The notes under the pieces were generated by a model, which searched no databases, had not been told where the DNA came from, and was given only the letters and a program-made list of their open reading frames with translations. This document shows positions 36,950-47,440 of a stretch of 64,000 nucleotides of DNA, in pieces; positions within the stretch are counted from its first letter, which is position 1; the number at the start of each line of letters is the position of its first letter. The position numbers and the translations under genes were made by a program. The DNA comes from Siphonodentalium dalli (Eukaryota > Mollusca > Scaphopoda > Gadilida > Siphonodentaliidae): the NCBI GenBank assembly GCA_032622095.1, contig CP136068.1, positions 13,497,729 to 13,561,728 on the forward strand, written 5' to 3'.

Positions 36950-39900
36950 TAATTTGGCGAATAACAATCTCCTAGCCTCGTTCACAGTCATTGTTCCAGA
37001 AGTCTTGGAGTACATAAGAACGATGAACCTCTGTATAATATCCAATGAACCCTCGTCAACACTCGGGGGGGAATTGACTCAAGCATAACAAGGCGTCAGT
37101 GAGTTCAGGATACGATTCCCAGACATTCCATGCTGTTTTCTTACCTCTCCCGGCAAAAGCGGATGTAGTGTCTGACCCAGTTAATGCATGGAAAGCAGGT
37201 AACACCTTTGATTTATCGGGACCAAGCGAAGCAGCTATTTCATGGGTTGGTATCAAACGATAGTTTTTTTTACCCCGAAGGCAATCCACAATTCTTCAAT
37301 TTCAAATTGACAAACATGAGCTACGGCAAGAACTACAACGTCGGTATCGACAGTTCGGATTAAAACTTTGGTGTGTCCATTGCTAACTGAATGTGCTACA
37401 TGAAGAATAACCCGCGTATCTGCCTCTTCGTGATTGCACGAAACCATTCCGTCAATCTCCACCATTAATACACAACACATGGTTCTCTTCCGTCACGAAT
37501 AGTTGTTTCTGGGAAACGTCGAGTTCGACTAATTTCTTGGACAGAAATGAAAACAATTCAGACTTATATCTGAGTTTTTTCCAGCACATGTCTTCTGATC
37601 CCTTCACCTCGCTGTTCTCTGATTCCAGATTTCAAACTTTTTGGTAAGTATCTATCCCATACAACGTCAACTCGTTTCGCGTTTTCTAGCTGCGACGTCA
37701 CATATGGCACAAACGAGTTATCTGCATAATCACCAAATGTTGCTGAAGATGCTGGTTGGACCATGTTGACAATCACCGATCCATCAAGTACAATCGCCGT
37801 CACATCTGGTGGGTTTTCAGCTGCTTTGCTTGGTGCTGTCTGTTCCAAACAGCTTAGAAGATCAGACTTCATCCCAGTTCGCAGCTTGCCATCAGCAGAA
37901 AGTGCTGGAGGGTTCGCTTGATTTTCGTGGGAAAAGAATTGTTCCAGGTCACCATCTCTCACTTGACACCCTATATACAACCGCGAAAACAACAGACAGT
38001 CGTTTTTCAAAGAGTAATTTTTATCTTGGAGTTTTGATTTTCTTTTAGATTGAGTACCGAAGAGAGACAGGGACAACTTTGTAATTGTATCAGAAAGTGG
38101 GTCATTTGAGTCTGGTTTGGGCAATCTCTGTTCAACGAACTCGGCGTATTTTTCAGTTCCTTTCTGCCTTGCAGTTATAGAAACAATCACATCGGTTGAC
38201 GTACAGTCCATAGTATCAAGTCGAATAAGGTCAGGACTTGTCGCAAGGAAAGGGTTGCCAACTTCTTCCAACACAGAAACAAGCGAAGACACATCATTAA
38301 GAAAATCTGCATGCTTCTTTGGTGACCATTCATGATGATTAGATGCTAATATGTCTCTGTGGTTAGAGTATTGGAACTCATTAATAATTCTAGCAAACTC
38401 AGGTCCTGATAAAAACCACCGCTTTAGAGCCGCAGGATTCTCAGTCAGCCCAACAGCACCTCCATCCCCTTTGATTACCTTGTTAGACTGCTCATGTGAC
38501 TGGTCCAACGCCATTTTAGAGAACTTGTTATTAGAGCATTGTATGACAAAGTTACCTTGCATGAATTCTGTATATACAGATGGGTGTTGCTCTTTCAGTT
38601 GGACCATATCCCGGATGTGTACTGGAAGCCATCGAGAGTAATTAATATGATCTAGTGAGAAAAACCAGGGCATCATTTTGTCCAGGCAATCCAAATAAAG
38701 AGGTAAATCTCCAACCCTGAGTGATCGCACGAAAACATTGAGAACAATTTCTAGTTCAGCCACTGTATACCAATACATGAACTGCGGATAGTTTTTAACA
38801 CACCCTTCGCACCACTTCCCAAATGACAGTTTTGAAGTACACTCGTTTGGTTGATCATTGATAAAGTCAGTGTATGCCCTATCTAAGAGAACATGAAGGG
38901 CTGCCATAGTTACTTGATGAGCATAACGAGATTGCTTGAGTTTATGTCCTGACAATATTGAATCACATTTGCCTGATGTAGTTATACCTGTACGAACAAA
39001 CATATCTGACCAACCACTATTAGCCCGCCACTGTCCCAATACTGACAAAAACGCCATCTCGATATGCATGCCACCCTTCATGATGACGCACGTATTCTCA
39101 CCATAACGTTCGGGAAATGTCCATTGGATGCGCTTTGCTATTCTAAATAAAGGTTGATCCATAGCTGAAACAGGAATCTGTCCTGCGTTGAGAAATTCAA
39201 CAGCATCTTGCACAATTCGCATTGAGTGCATAATCATCGCTGCCGAATTTGCTTTCTCTGTGAATAGAGGGAGAAGTCCAATTATTGCTTGTGGCATCAC
39301 ACTTTCCTGTTTATTTGAGTAGAATACTGACCAATTAAGGTGTGAGTCCACTTTCTCCACTTCATTTGATTTCTCATGAGATACTGCATACACCAGCTTG
39401 GACAACCACTCGTCTTCGTCAGCTGTGGCAAGCTGGAATGTCTGTCCATCTGGACGAACAGCACCTTCAACAGGCGGTACCAAAACATCAGAATTGCTCA
39501 AAGAAACAGGTTTGACCATGGTATAACTGTGCGGGATGGTGCCAGTGAATGAACTCCCTGATGAGTCGTAGTTATGCCTTGCCCTCTGTGATCCTGTATT
39601 TTCTGTAGAAACATGATTCGTTAGTGATACGGCGGTACCGTGGAATGAATCCTTGGCCGTAGTCGATGAAGGATTATGATCTATGTTGTCCACGGCGGCA
39701 GTTGTGAACACACCAGTTTTCATATCAGGTGGACAAACCAAACCCTCATGTGCAAACTGGGCGCACACAGTATTAGCAAGACAGTTTGAGATACTCATCA
39801 CGTTTTTGTATGATACAGAAAGTCCAAGACTATGAAGTTTGTCGACAAGTTTTTTCTTTCTGGTTGCCCCATGAATCATCACGCCGAGATAAATTGCCAA

Positions 39901-40557
39901 AGGGGGTTTCCGTTTTGTATCATAACGAGTATGTTCACTTGGTTTGCGTGACGTTCATTTATCCTTGACCACATTATACCCTATGAGTTGTGATATGCTA
40001 TGCACTGGTACAGCATAATCTGGACTGTCCTCTTTAACATCTTTAGACACACATTTTGGTCCATACAGTATAAGACTGATAAGGGTACTGAGCATGTTCG
40101 GTACAGACTTTTGCTGCCACTCCGCATTAAGATGTCCATGAAATTCCTCCCCGTGTTCTTGGGTGCTAAGTATTTCATCACAAACCATTCTGGCTACTTT
40201 TCCAATCAGGAAGGCATCAGAATCAAGGCCCATGTCACATGCTTGTTTTATCGCACAACCTATATCACCTTCGTATGCAAGCAAAATTTATTTGCCTTTA
40301 TTTTGAGCCCGCAAGCCTGGTATCAACGCTAGTATCCTGTTTTTCAGGCGCGTAGAATTGACCGGAGATGATATGTATGTAGGGTCAATTTGCTTCAATT
40401 TCTCAGAATACATCTTTCTCAAATCTGATAGCTTGAAAACAGGGCTGTTTGCCGATTCACTCCTGGAGTCCTCAATGTAACGAGCTACTTCAGCCAGTGA
40501 AAGGGCTTCGTTAGAAGTTGGCTTTATCGAGTTACTGTCTTGTGTAAAGGTATCCAT
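36950..40557 (-). pseudogene. Decayed gene of a widespread metazoan family with FEN1-like motifs
   Basis: One minus-strand frame from the ATG at 40557 to 37564 (998 codons) is broken only by two in-frame stops: TAA at 40290-40288 and TGA at 39957-39955. Family hallmarks appear in order. They are SPVFKLSDLRKMYSEKL; AYEGDIGCA; LAIYLGVMIHGATRKK; AVSLTNH; a GGMHIEMAFL motif; and DQSHEQSNKVIKGDGGAVGL. After 37564 homology continues in other frames. ELFSFLSKKL runs at 37562-37455, a +/-1 shift gives CNHEEADTRVILH and VDTDVVVLAV, and a shift in an A8 run gives FHALTGSDTTSAFAGRGKK. NEARRLLF lies near 36960. The trio EADTR, DTDVVV and TGSD...GRGKK mirrors FEN1/XPG active-site and helix-hairpin motifs, so a nuclease fold is inferred. 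At least three frameshifts and a probable small deletion near 37565 make it non-functional. Confidence 0.65.
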
Positions 40558-40831
40558 GTTGTATGAATGGCGTTATTTTTAACTTCCAGTTGCCATTCAT
40601 GGGTTATCTGACATTTTTGTGGATAAGTTGTATACCATACAGATCATATGCATATAATGGTTGTCTTTTAAACAAAATTAATTATTAATTTTTATACCAC
40701 TGGGAGACATGGAAACTTGCCGATGTGCCAAACTCTATGAATGTAGTTTCTGATGTAATAGATGATCGACAAGGTATTGCTTCGACGTCGACTGGAGCGA
40801 ACATAGTTTCTGATATGGTAGATGATCACCA

Positions 40832-41110
40832 AGGTATCGCAAAGGGGTTGGATATGCTCACTATGCTCCCAATGGCGCCGTTCTCTGTCCCGCATGCAAC
40901 AAAGCGGCCTGTCTGGTGGACACAGGGGTTCGGCAGACTGACCACCCACATAGCCAGTTTGAAAGGCATGTGAATTCTACGGATCATGTAGATTGTGTTC
41001 AGATGAGCGTTGTCTTTGCCGCTTTAGCTACTCCGGGAAATGTGATACAACAAATGCAAGTCGCATCTAACACCGCACGAGTCGTGAACAGAGAGAATAT
41101 TCATTTATGA
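40832..41110 (+). CDS. Zinc-finger-like exon or fragment
   Basis: One forward frame, opening after a stop near 40830 and ending with the stop at 41108-41110, reads RYRKGVGYAHYAPNGAVLCP, then ACNKAACLVDTG, then HPHSQFERHVNSTDH. The CPAC pair and the FERHVNSTDH pair fit a C-x2-C...H-x5-H zinc finger, as in BED or C2H2 fingers of transposases. Immediately upstream a 63-bp unit is repeated twice (about 40742 and 40805). No ATG heads the frame, so it would be an exon or a truncated gene. It runs divergently from the pseudogene at 36950-40557. The family is not recognised. Confidence 0.35.
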   Translation, partial: RYRKGVGYAHYAPNGAVLCPACNKAACLVDTGVRQTDHPHSQFERHVNSTDHVDCVQMSVVFAALATPGNVIQQMQVASNTARVVNRENIHL

Positions 41111-41781
41111 CTTGCTAGATCAAGCCAGAATGAATTGTAACTGACAAAACACTTAAAATAAAACAATTGTTAGATTTAATTACGAAAATGCCCGTGGTGG
41201 CAGCGGTAAAACCAGTGTAGGGAGGGGACTGTACTCTTGATTACCAACTATGCTTCAGAATATCGGTACGGAAAACAGGCGGTACGAAATCCGGTTCGCA
41301 TTCTGATACCTTTGATACAGTTTGCTGCTGAGCAGCGATGATGGAAGTACTAAATTAATAACTAAATAACATGTCAAAGAAACATGCGCTGTTTCAATTT
41401 ACTTAATGCACGTAGCTTCAATGTTCCTACTTCAAGTCTTAGGTGCAAGGAAATGGCTACTTTTCACTGACAAACATCAAAATTTTCTCCCGACGGGGCG
41501 AACCATGGTCGCCCCGTCGCGTTGAGTGTTTTCCCCCAAAATACGGCCTCATGTATTTACCCCTAGCGGAAACCCTGTATTTAGTCAATTTTTCAAGAAT
41601 AAAATTACCGAAATCCTTATGTTTTCTTGATCTCCATTCACTATTGACTCAAACTGGTGCATTATATCGCATCAACATAGTTCCCTTACTCCTTTTTCAC
41701 AATTTATGGAAGCTATATCGAAATAAATCGTTTTTTCATGGTGGCCATCTTGGATTTGTGGCAATATTTAAAATTGCTCAC
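41111..41781. other. Unassigned sequence with a perfect hairpin
   Basis: No gene recognised. A GC-rich perfect palindrome lies at 41491-41519. A YY1-like motif occurs in reverse near 41745 (ggccatcttggattt). Confidence 0.4.
41491..41519. repeat. Perfect 11-bp hairpin
   Basis: CGACGGGGCGA (41491-41501) and TCGCCCCGTCG (41509-41519) are exact reverse complements around the 7-base loop ACCATGG. It stands out in AT-rich DNA and resembles the terminal hairpins of the rolling-circle families, but no family body is attached. Confidence 0.7.
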
Positions 41782-42231
41782 GGTTACAGTGAAGTAATTA
41801 TTTCCCATAGGCCTCAGTGTTAACATATAATGGCCTGCAGCCCTGACTATCCACGAATTGTGATAAATGAGTACATGATCACCAGGATTGGCATCTGCGC
41901 AAAGTTTCTGCATGAAAAAAATCATATCGTCGAGCATGAAATGTACCTTTAAATTTGGGATTTATAATCTAGAGTCAGAATTGCATGAAAAAAATATTGA
42001 CATATTTTACCTCCCACCAAAAAAATTCAATCCAGGAACCACGTGCTTTACAATGTACAATGTTTTGTTTGGAGTCTGAAATTTCAAGATGAGTGATTGC
42101 ATGTATTTTACATGTTTAAATATCGAAACTACTATTAACCAACCAGAGCCCAGAATTTGTTTAATTCTCTCCTGCATCTTGGTCCAAAATCCGTTGGAGG
42201 GCGCTATCAATCGTATTACTTCACTGTAACC
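41782..42231. mobile_element. Possible small MITE (450 bp)
   Basis: GGTTACAGTGAAGTAAT at 41782 and ATTACTTCACTGTAACC at 42215-42231 are perfect 17-bp inverted repeats. The right end occurs again at about 43596 (attacttcactgtaacc), supporting a mobile family. No target duplication is clear. A minus-strand frame at 41937-41713 (KLCADANPGDHVLIYHNSW) follows a reasonable splice acceptor but crosses the end of the element; I do not call it. Confidence 0.4.
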
Positions 42232-42403
42232 TAAAGTGACAACAGCATCAATGACATGCCATCTGAAAATGACACAAATCGGTCCCTGGACTCTTCACAT
42301 TTAAAAATAAAATACAAAATCTCTATCCATGACTTTCTTTTTGTCTTATTAACCCTTTCCTGACCCCACCCCTGTTTACAACTGCAACACAAAATATCTT
42401 AAA

Positions 42404-43096
42404 ACTAGAGGTGTGACTGTCCCAATGGGACTACGGATACCCCCCTGTTTTTCAAATACTAAGATGTTTCACATGTCAGTAAACATTTAGTTAAAATAAT
42501 AAAATAACAGTTCCCATTGCAGGTGTACAACCATAACCCTAATCTTAAACCTATTGACCAAAAAATGTAGGAATAAAAGCTTGGACAAAATTATGTATGT
42601 TGCGAAAAAAATTCTAAGTCGAAAAAGGGGAATAACTCCACACAAAATATGTCGGACAGACGTCATAATCGCAGGTGCACAGGTTCCCATGGTACTAAAT
42701 ATCAGTGCCAAGATTAAAAAACATTGACAGAAAAATGTAGGAATAAAAGCTCGGACAAAATTATGCATGTTGCAAAAAAAAGTTTCTAAGCCAAAAAAGG
42801 GGGATAACTCCACCAAAAAATGTCGGACAGACGTCATAATCGCAGGTGCACAAGTTCCCATGGTACTAAATATCTGTGCCACGTTTTTAAAAAATTGACC
42901 GAAAAATGTAGGAATAAAAGCTCGGACAAAAGTATACATGTTGCGAAAAATTTCTAAGTCGAAAAAGGGGGGATAACTCCAGCAAAAAAAGTCCAACAGA
43001 CGTCATAATCGCAGGTGCACAGGTTCCCATGGTGGTTGATGTCTGTGCCAAAAATTTCACGGAAATTGATCAAAAAACGACTGAGAAAAACTCCGG
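42404..43096 (+). mobile_element. Pearl-like family C element, 3' truncated
   Basis: It starts with the same ACTAGAGGTGTGACTGTCCC as the copy at 25341 and carries the same series of core units, very similar in sequence. It stops after 'actgagaaaaactccgg', before the microsatellite and terminal hairpin. Minus-strand frames across it are repeat shadows. Confidence 0.75.
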
Positions 43097-43739
43097 TAGA
43101 ATTATTCCGTGCCTACATGTATGTACATGGAAACAGCCACATCACTCAAACACACCACCGTGTTACACTTTTTGTCGACAAGCCACCTCAAGCAGACTAA
43201 TTGGCTGCCATTTAACCCTGCCTGGTCATGTTTTACATCAAATTTTAGAGACCTGCCACAGATAGCGATGTAGTTTGCTCTTATGGCTAGTCGAAAAGCT
43301 TTATTTCAGTTTTGTACTGACCCTCGATGTTCAGTGGGTGAATGGTTACCATAACATTCAGTAAAGGTACACATATGGGCTCATAACGGACAGAAAAAGG
43401 GGATTTACGAAGTGAAAATTTGAAGCAAAAATTGTCTCGGATGGGTTAATATTGGCTTCTCACTGATTACCACAAACTCAAATAATATAATATGCCACAT
43501 GCTACAAGTTCCCTAATTGTTTGTTGGTCAATATTGATAGAAAACCCACCACTGGGCCCAAATGAGAAAAATGACAATTTTTGTGGTACCAATCGAATTA
43601 CTTCACTGTAACCTCAAGGGTGTCGGATGTCCACTCTAAAATTATTGATAAATATACCATAGACTACAAGAATCCGCTGAGAAAAAAACTATATACGCCA
43701 AAAACAGGTTCAGTGCCCTGGCTGCCGAACTATCTACAT
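43097..43739. other. Unassigned sequence
   Basis: Contains a copy of the 41782-42231 MITE right end near 43596. No gene recognised. Confidence 0.4.
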
Positions 43740-44470
43740 GTCATTGTTACCATACATGCTGAATTTTATGATGCTCCGACCAAAGGTACGACCTGTAGGC
43801 CGTGCCAAAGAATTTAGTCATGCAAAGTGTAAAAGTGCAAAATCTACATGTCAATGTTAATATCCATGACATTTCATGATGATCAGACCAAAAGTACAAC
43901 CTGTAGCCCGTGCTAATGGATTGAATTTTGAAATCCAAGATGACCGCTGGCAGCCATGTTTTTTGTCCGAATGACCCCAAAATGACTCGTTCCCATCTAC
44001 ATTCCAATTTCAACAGCCATGACAAATTTCATGATGATCAGACTAAAGGTACAACCTGTAGCCCGTGCTAAAGGATTTAGTCATACAAAGAGTAAAATCC
44101 AAGATGGCTGCTGGCGGCCATGTTTTTTGGCCAAATGACCCCAAAATGACTCGTTCCCATCTACATGTCAAAATTAACATCCATGATAAATTTCATGATG
44201 ATCAGATGAACAGTACGACCTGTAGCCTGTGCTAATGGATTGAATATTGAAATCCAAGATGGCCGCTGGCAGCCATGTTTTTTTTCCGAATGACCCCAAA
44301 ATGAATCTTTCTGGTCTAAATGTTGATGTCAACAGCTATGTCAAATTTCATAATGATCCGACCAAAGGTACGACCTGTAGCCTGTATTGTTGACGAATCA
44401 CACACACACACGCACATGGACGACAAAGCCATGGCAATAGCTCAAACTTTACAAAGTAAAGTTGAGCTGA
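43740..44470 (+). mobile_element. Pearl-like family A element
   Basis: Four core units with AAGATGGC/GCCATGTT near-palindromes are followed by a (CA)n-GCACATGGACGAC microsatellite at 44399-44423. The terminal hairpin has AGCTCAAACTTTA (44439-44451) and TAAAGTTGAGCT (44457-44468) arms. The end matches the copy ending at 18215. Family B begins directly after it. Confidence 0.75.
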
Positions 44471-45533
44471 TAACTATTAAGGGAAATAATGTCCATGGCT
44501 CTGCCCCTATTTGACCCAGTCATCCAATTCTGAATCAAATCTGAATCCCAGTCACCCATACCAAAAATAAGCTGAATAGGCCTGATGGGAAGACGTTTTA
44601 AGAATTACAATGAGCTCCCCTCATGAAAGGGTATATAAATAATGGCCCAACTGTCAGATTCACACTTGACTTTAGAATTAGTTTATTATCATAAGCCACA
44701 GGTCATTTATATACAACTCTCTACCAGGCACATATCTCTAAGACATCAATCAACAAAGCTTTGACTCCAAGCAGATTTTGTTATCTCATTAATCACCTTA
44801 GCCATTCTATATGCAGTTAAGTAAACATTCTGTCTTCGCAGGAGCCCTGCTCATATCTCATTAAATCTAAGTGTCTGCTGTTTGCATGTTCTCGATTTTA
44901 GACCGATTTAAATCAAATTTGGTCAACCCGATGGCTGTTACAATGGTGTTAGTTGTTTTTTTCTATAAATTTAAACAAAAAAATTAGATATGAGCAAGGA
45001 ATTAAATCTAAATTAAAATAAAAAAAAAAATAAAAAATATATTTATAAAACAAAAAAATTTAAATTATGATTTTTTTTGTTTAGTATTTATTTTTTTTGG
45101 TTAAGTTGAGAAAGGTGTTCAATCTAAAATATATATATATTTTTTAAAGAGTTATGTCACTGACTCTGCTTATATATGACCCAGTGACCCTATTTGAACA
45201 AATCTGAACCCGAGTCACTCATGGCCCTCCAAATATAAGCTAAATAGGCCCAATAGTTCTTGGGAAGAAGACGTTTTAAGAATTACTAAAAGGGATAGAG
45301 TTATGGCCCTGGCTTCGCAACTATTTGATCCAGTGACCTTATTTGAACAAATCTTGAATGTGAGTCACCTAGGGAACATCCACACCAAATATAAACCCAT
45401 TCGGTGCTATATATCAAGAGAAGAAGATGTTCAAAGGATTGTTGACGGACGGACGGCTCGACGGATGGATGGATGGACGGACGAACGACAGACGAGGAGT
45501 GATGACTATAGGTCCACCGTAGACATATGATGT
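44471..45533 (+). mobile_element. Pearl-like family B element
   Basis: Core units carry 'gctctgcccctatttgaccc', 'tttgaacaaatctgaa', 'ccaaatataagctaaat' and 'agacgttttaagaattact'. A GACGGACGG...GGATGG microsatellite lies near 45445-45485, then 'gaggagtgatgactata'. The usual terminal hairpin is damaged (gtccaccgtagacatat). An AT-only stretch, A-rich then T-rich, lies at 44970-45150. Confidence 0.65.
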
Positions 45534-46796
45534 GCAGAGAGGGTTAATCATATTCAATGACATCATATGATGAACTAAGGAATATGTGGATTATTTTTTT
45601 CTCTAAGATAAGACAACAGTGTCTCTGTAAACAACAACGTCTCTAAATAGCCATGTCTGTAAAATATCCCTACAAAAGAACAATTCCTATCTATTCTTGT
45701 AGAATAGGTGTTTAACTAATGCCATGAACCTGTTTCAACAGGTGGATTAACTTAATAATGCACAGAACAACTGGAATAAAGAGTCAGCAATCACAGTTTG
45801 ACAGAGATGGTAAACAGGTCTGCAAGCAAAGAGTCTTTAGCCAGTAGTATCAGGTGTCCATAGTGATTAATACAGCCTTAAGTGGTGTAACTTTCTCTTA
45901 AAAATTCATAGTGCATGGCAAACAGGTATGAATTATAAAGGGACACAACTCTTAAAATATATCGGATCAAACCTATATTTGAACTTGATCTGTATTTAGG
46001 TAGAGAGTTCAGTCATAGTAATATTGTTTATTGAATTATATTTCATGGAAAAGAGTGTACATTTCTGATCATTTCGGTACCAAAAGTTTGACAAAAGGAG
46101 AAGTATTACTTGGTGTGTGATCAATAAAGTGTCAAAAAATTGCCGCATTTTGGTGAAAATCATGCCATTGGGCAATGTACATTTGAATGGGTTTCAAGGT
46201 GGTTTGACCTGGATAATGGCACCACTTTTTGGAGGCTATTTCCCTTTAAAATTCAGTTTATTAATCATATTTTGGACATTTTTAAAGGTAGAGCAACGAA
46301 ACTTAACATAGTTGATGTTCATTGTATATGCTTGATATTAAGTACGAAAACTTGAATATCTAATCAGTTATGCATACTAATTAGGATAATTAGCATATAA
46401 TGATGCTCATTATTATGCAAATTAGTAATTTCTTTGGTTTTACCACAGATGGAGCATAGTTAATCTCACAATATAGGCATGATTATTTTGTTTAAATTGT
46501 GGAAATAATTTTCACCCGAATGATGAGACATTTCTACAATAATATTTTAGTTAACTGTTATTGAATATTAATTAGCAAATTATTGAATTAATTAGTAGCT
46601 AATTAGCATAATATTTAGTCTGTCTGTCGATTATTCTGAAGTTTTAAAGGAAATAACCCTGTAACCCCTGTCATGTGAGGTATCAAATTAAAGGTATATG
46701 AAGATAGAATTCAGAAAGGGGCATGTAAACTATCAGATAATAATGTCACGAATGTTATCAATGCTACAAATGCCTCCAGAGCCATGTATCCATGAA
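45534..46796. other. Unassigned AT-rich DNA
   Basis: No gene recognised. Around 46370-46620 the words TTAGCATA and TAATTAG recur in both orientations. Confidence 0.4.
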
Positions 46797-47011
46797 ACTT
46801 CACATGTCAGTAAACATTTAGTTAAATAATAAAATAACAGTTCCCATTGTAGGTGCACAACCCTAACCCTAATCTGATACCTATTGACCGAAAAATGTAG
46901 GAATAAAAGTTCTAAGTCGAACAATAGGAATAACTCCACACAAAAAAGTCGGACAGAAATCATAATCGCAGGTGCACAGGTTCCCATGGTACTAATTATC
47001 AGTGCCAAGCA
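46797..47011 (+). mobile_element. Family C element, left part of a split copy
   Basis: The 5' portion of a family C core array ends at 'tactaattatcagtgccaag'. The continuation, 'tgccaagattaaaaaacatt', is found at 53590-53705. In intact copies these are contiguous (for example 42706-42725), so 6.6 kb has been inserted. Confidence 0.8.
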
Positions 47012-47371
47012 GGGGGGGGGGGCGGAAAAAAACTGCAGACACAGGGTGGAAAAAACTGTTTTCGTCGGTTTGGGTACCCCCCCTACTGCAGTTTTTTTCC
47101 ACTGACCATTTGCACCACCCCCCCCCCCCCCAGAAAAAATCAAATCTACCCCAGCCAGACAACAACTCGGTTTGACCGGAAACCGAAAAAAACACCGGAG
47201 CATACAATTCACGAGAAGGTGCTTGGTAACTTAGTTTAGATTATTATGACTAAAATGGTCATTGTCTACCAGTAGAACGCAGATTTGTACCTCGTGATGT
47301 CATGACATGTACAAACATGTATATTGGTGATCGCATCGCTTTGTATGCATTTTAAAAAATGACAACTTGTG

Positions 47372-47417
47372 AGGTGCACAACCCTAACCCTAATCTGATA
47401 CCTATTGACCGAAAAAT
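47372..47417 (+). repeat. 46-bp duplicate of upstream sequence at the Gypsy junction
   Basis: These 46 bases are identical to 46851-46896. They include the variant phrase 'ccctaaccctaatctgatac' that other family C copies lack, so the source is this very copy. They stop nine bases before the first Gypsy codons, as filler DNA would after break repair. Confidence 0.75.
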
Positions 47418-47440
47418 TATTATGACACATTCCACCTAGT

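Noticed and set aside
46859-47400. Telomere-like ccctaaccctaa words
   Set aside because: Only two units occur, and they are part of the family C core (other copies read ccataaccctaat). There is no telomeric array.
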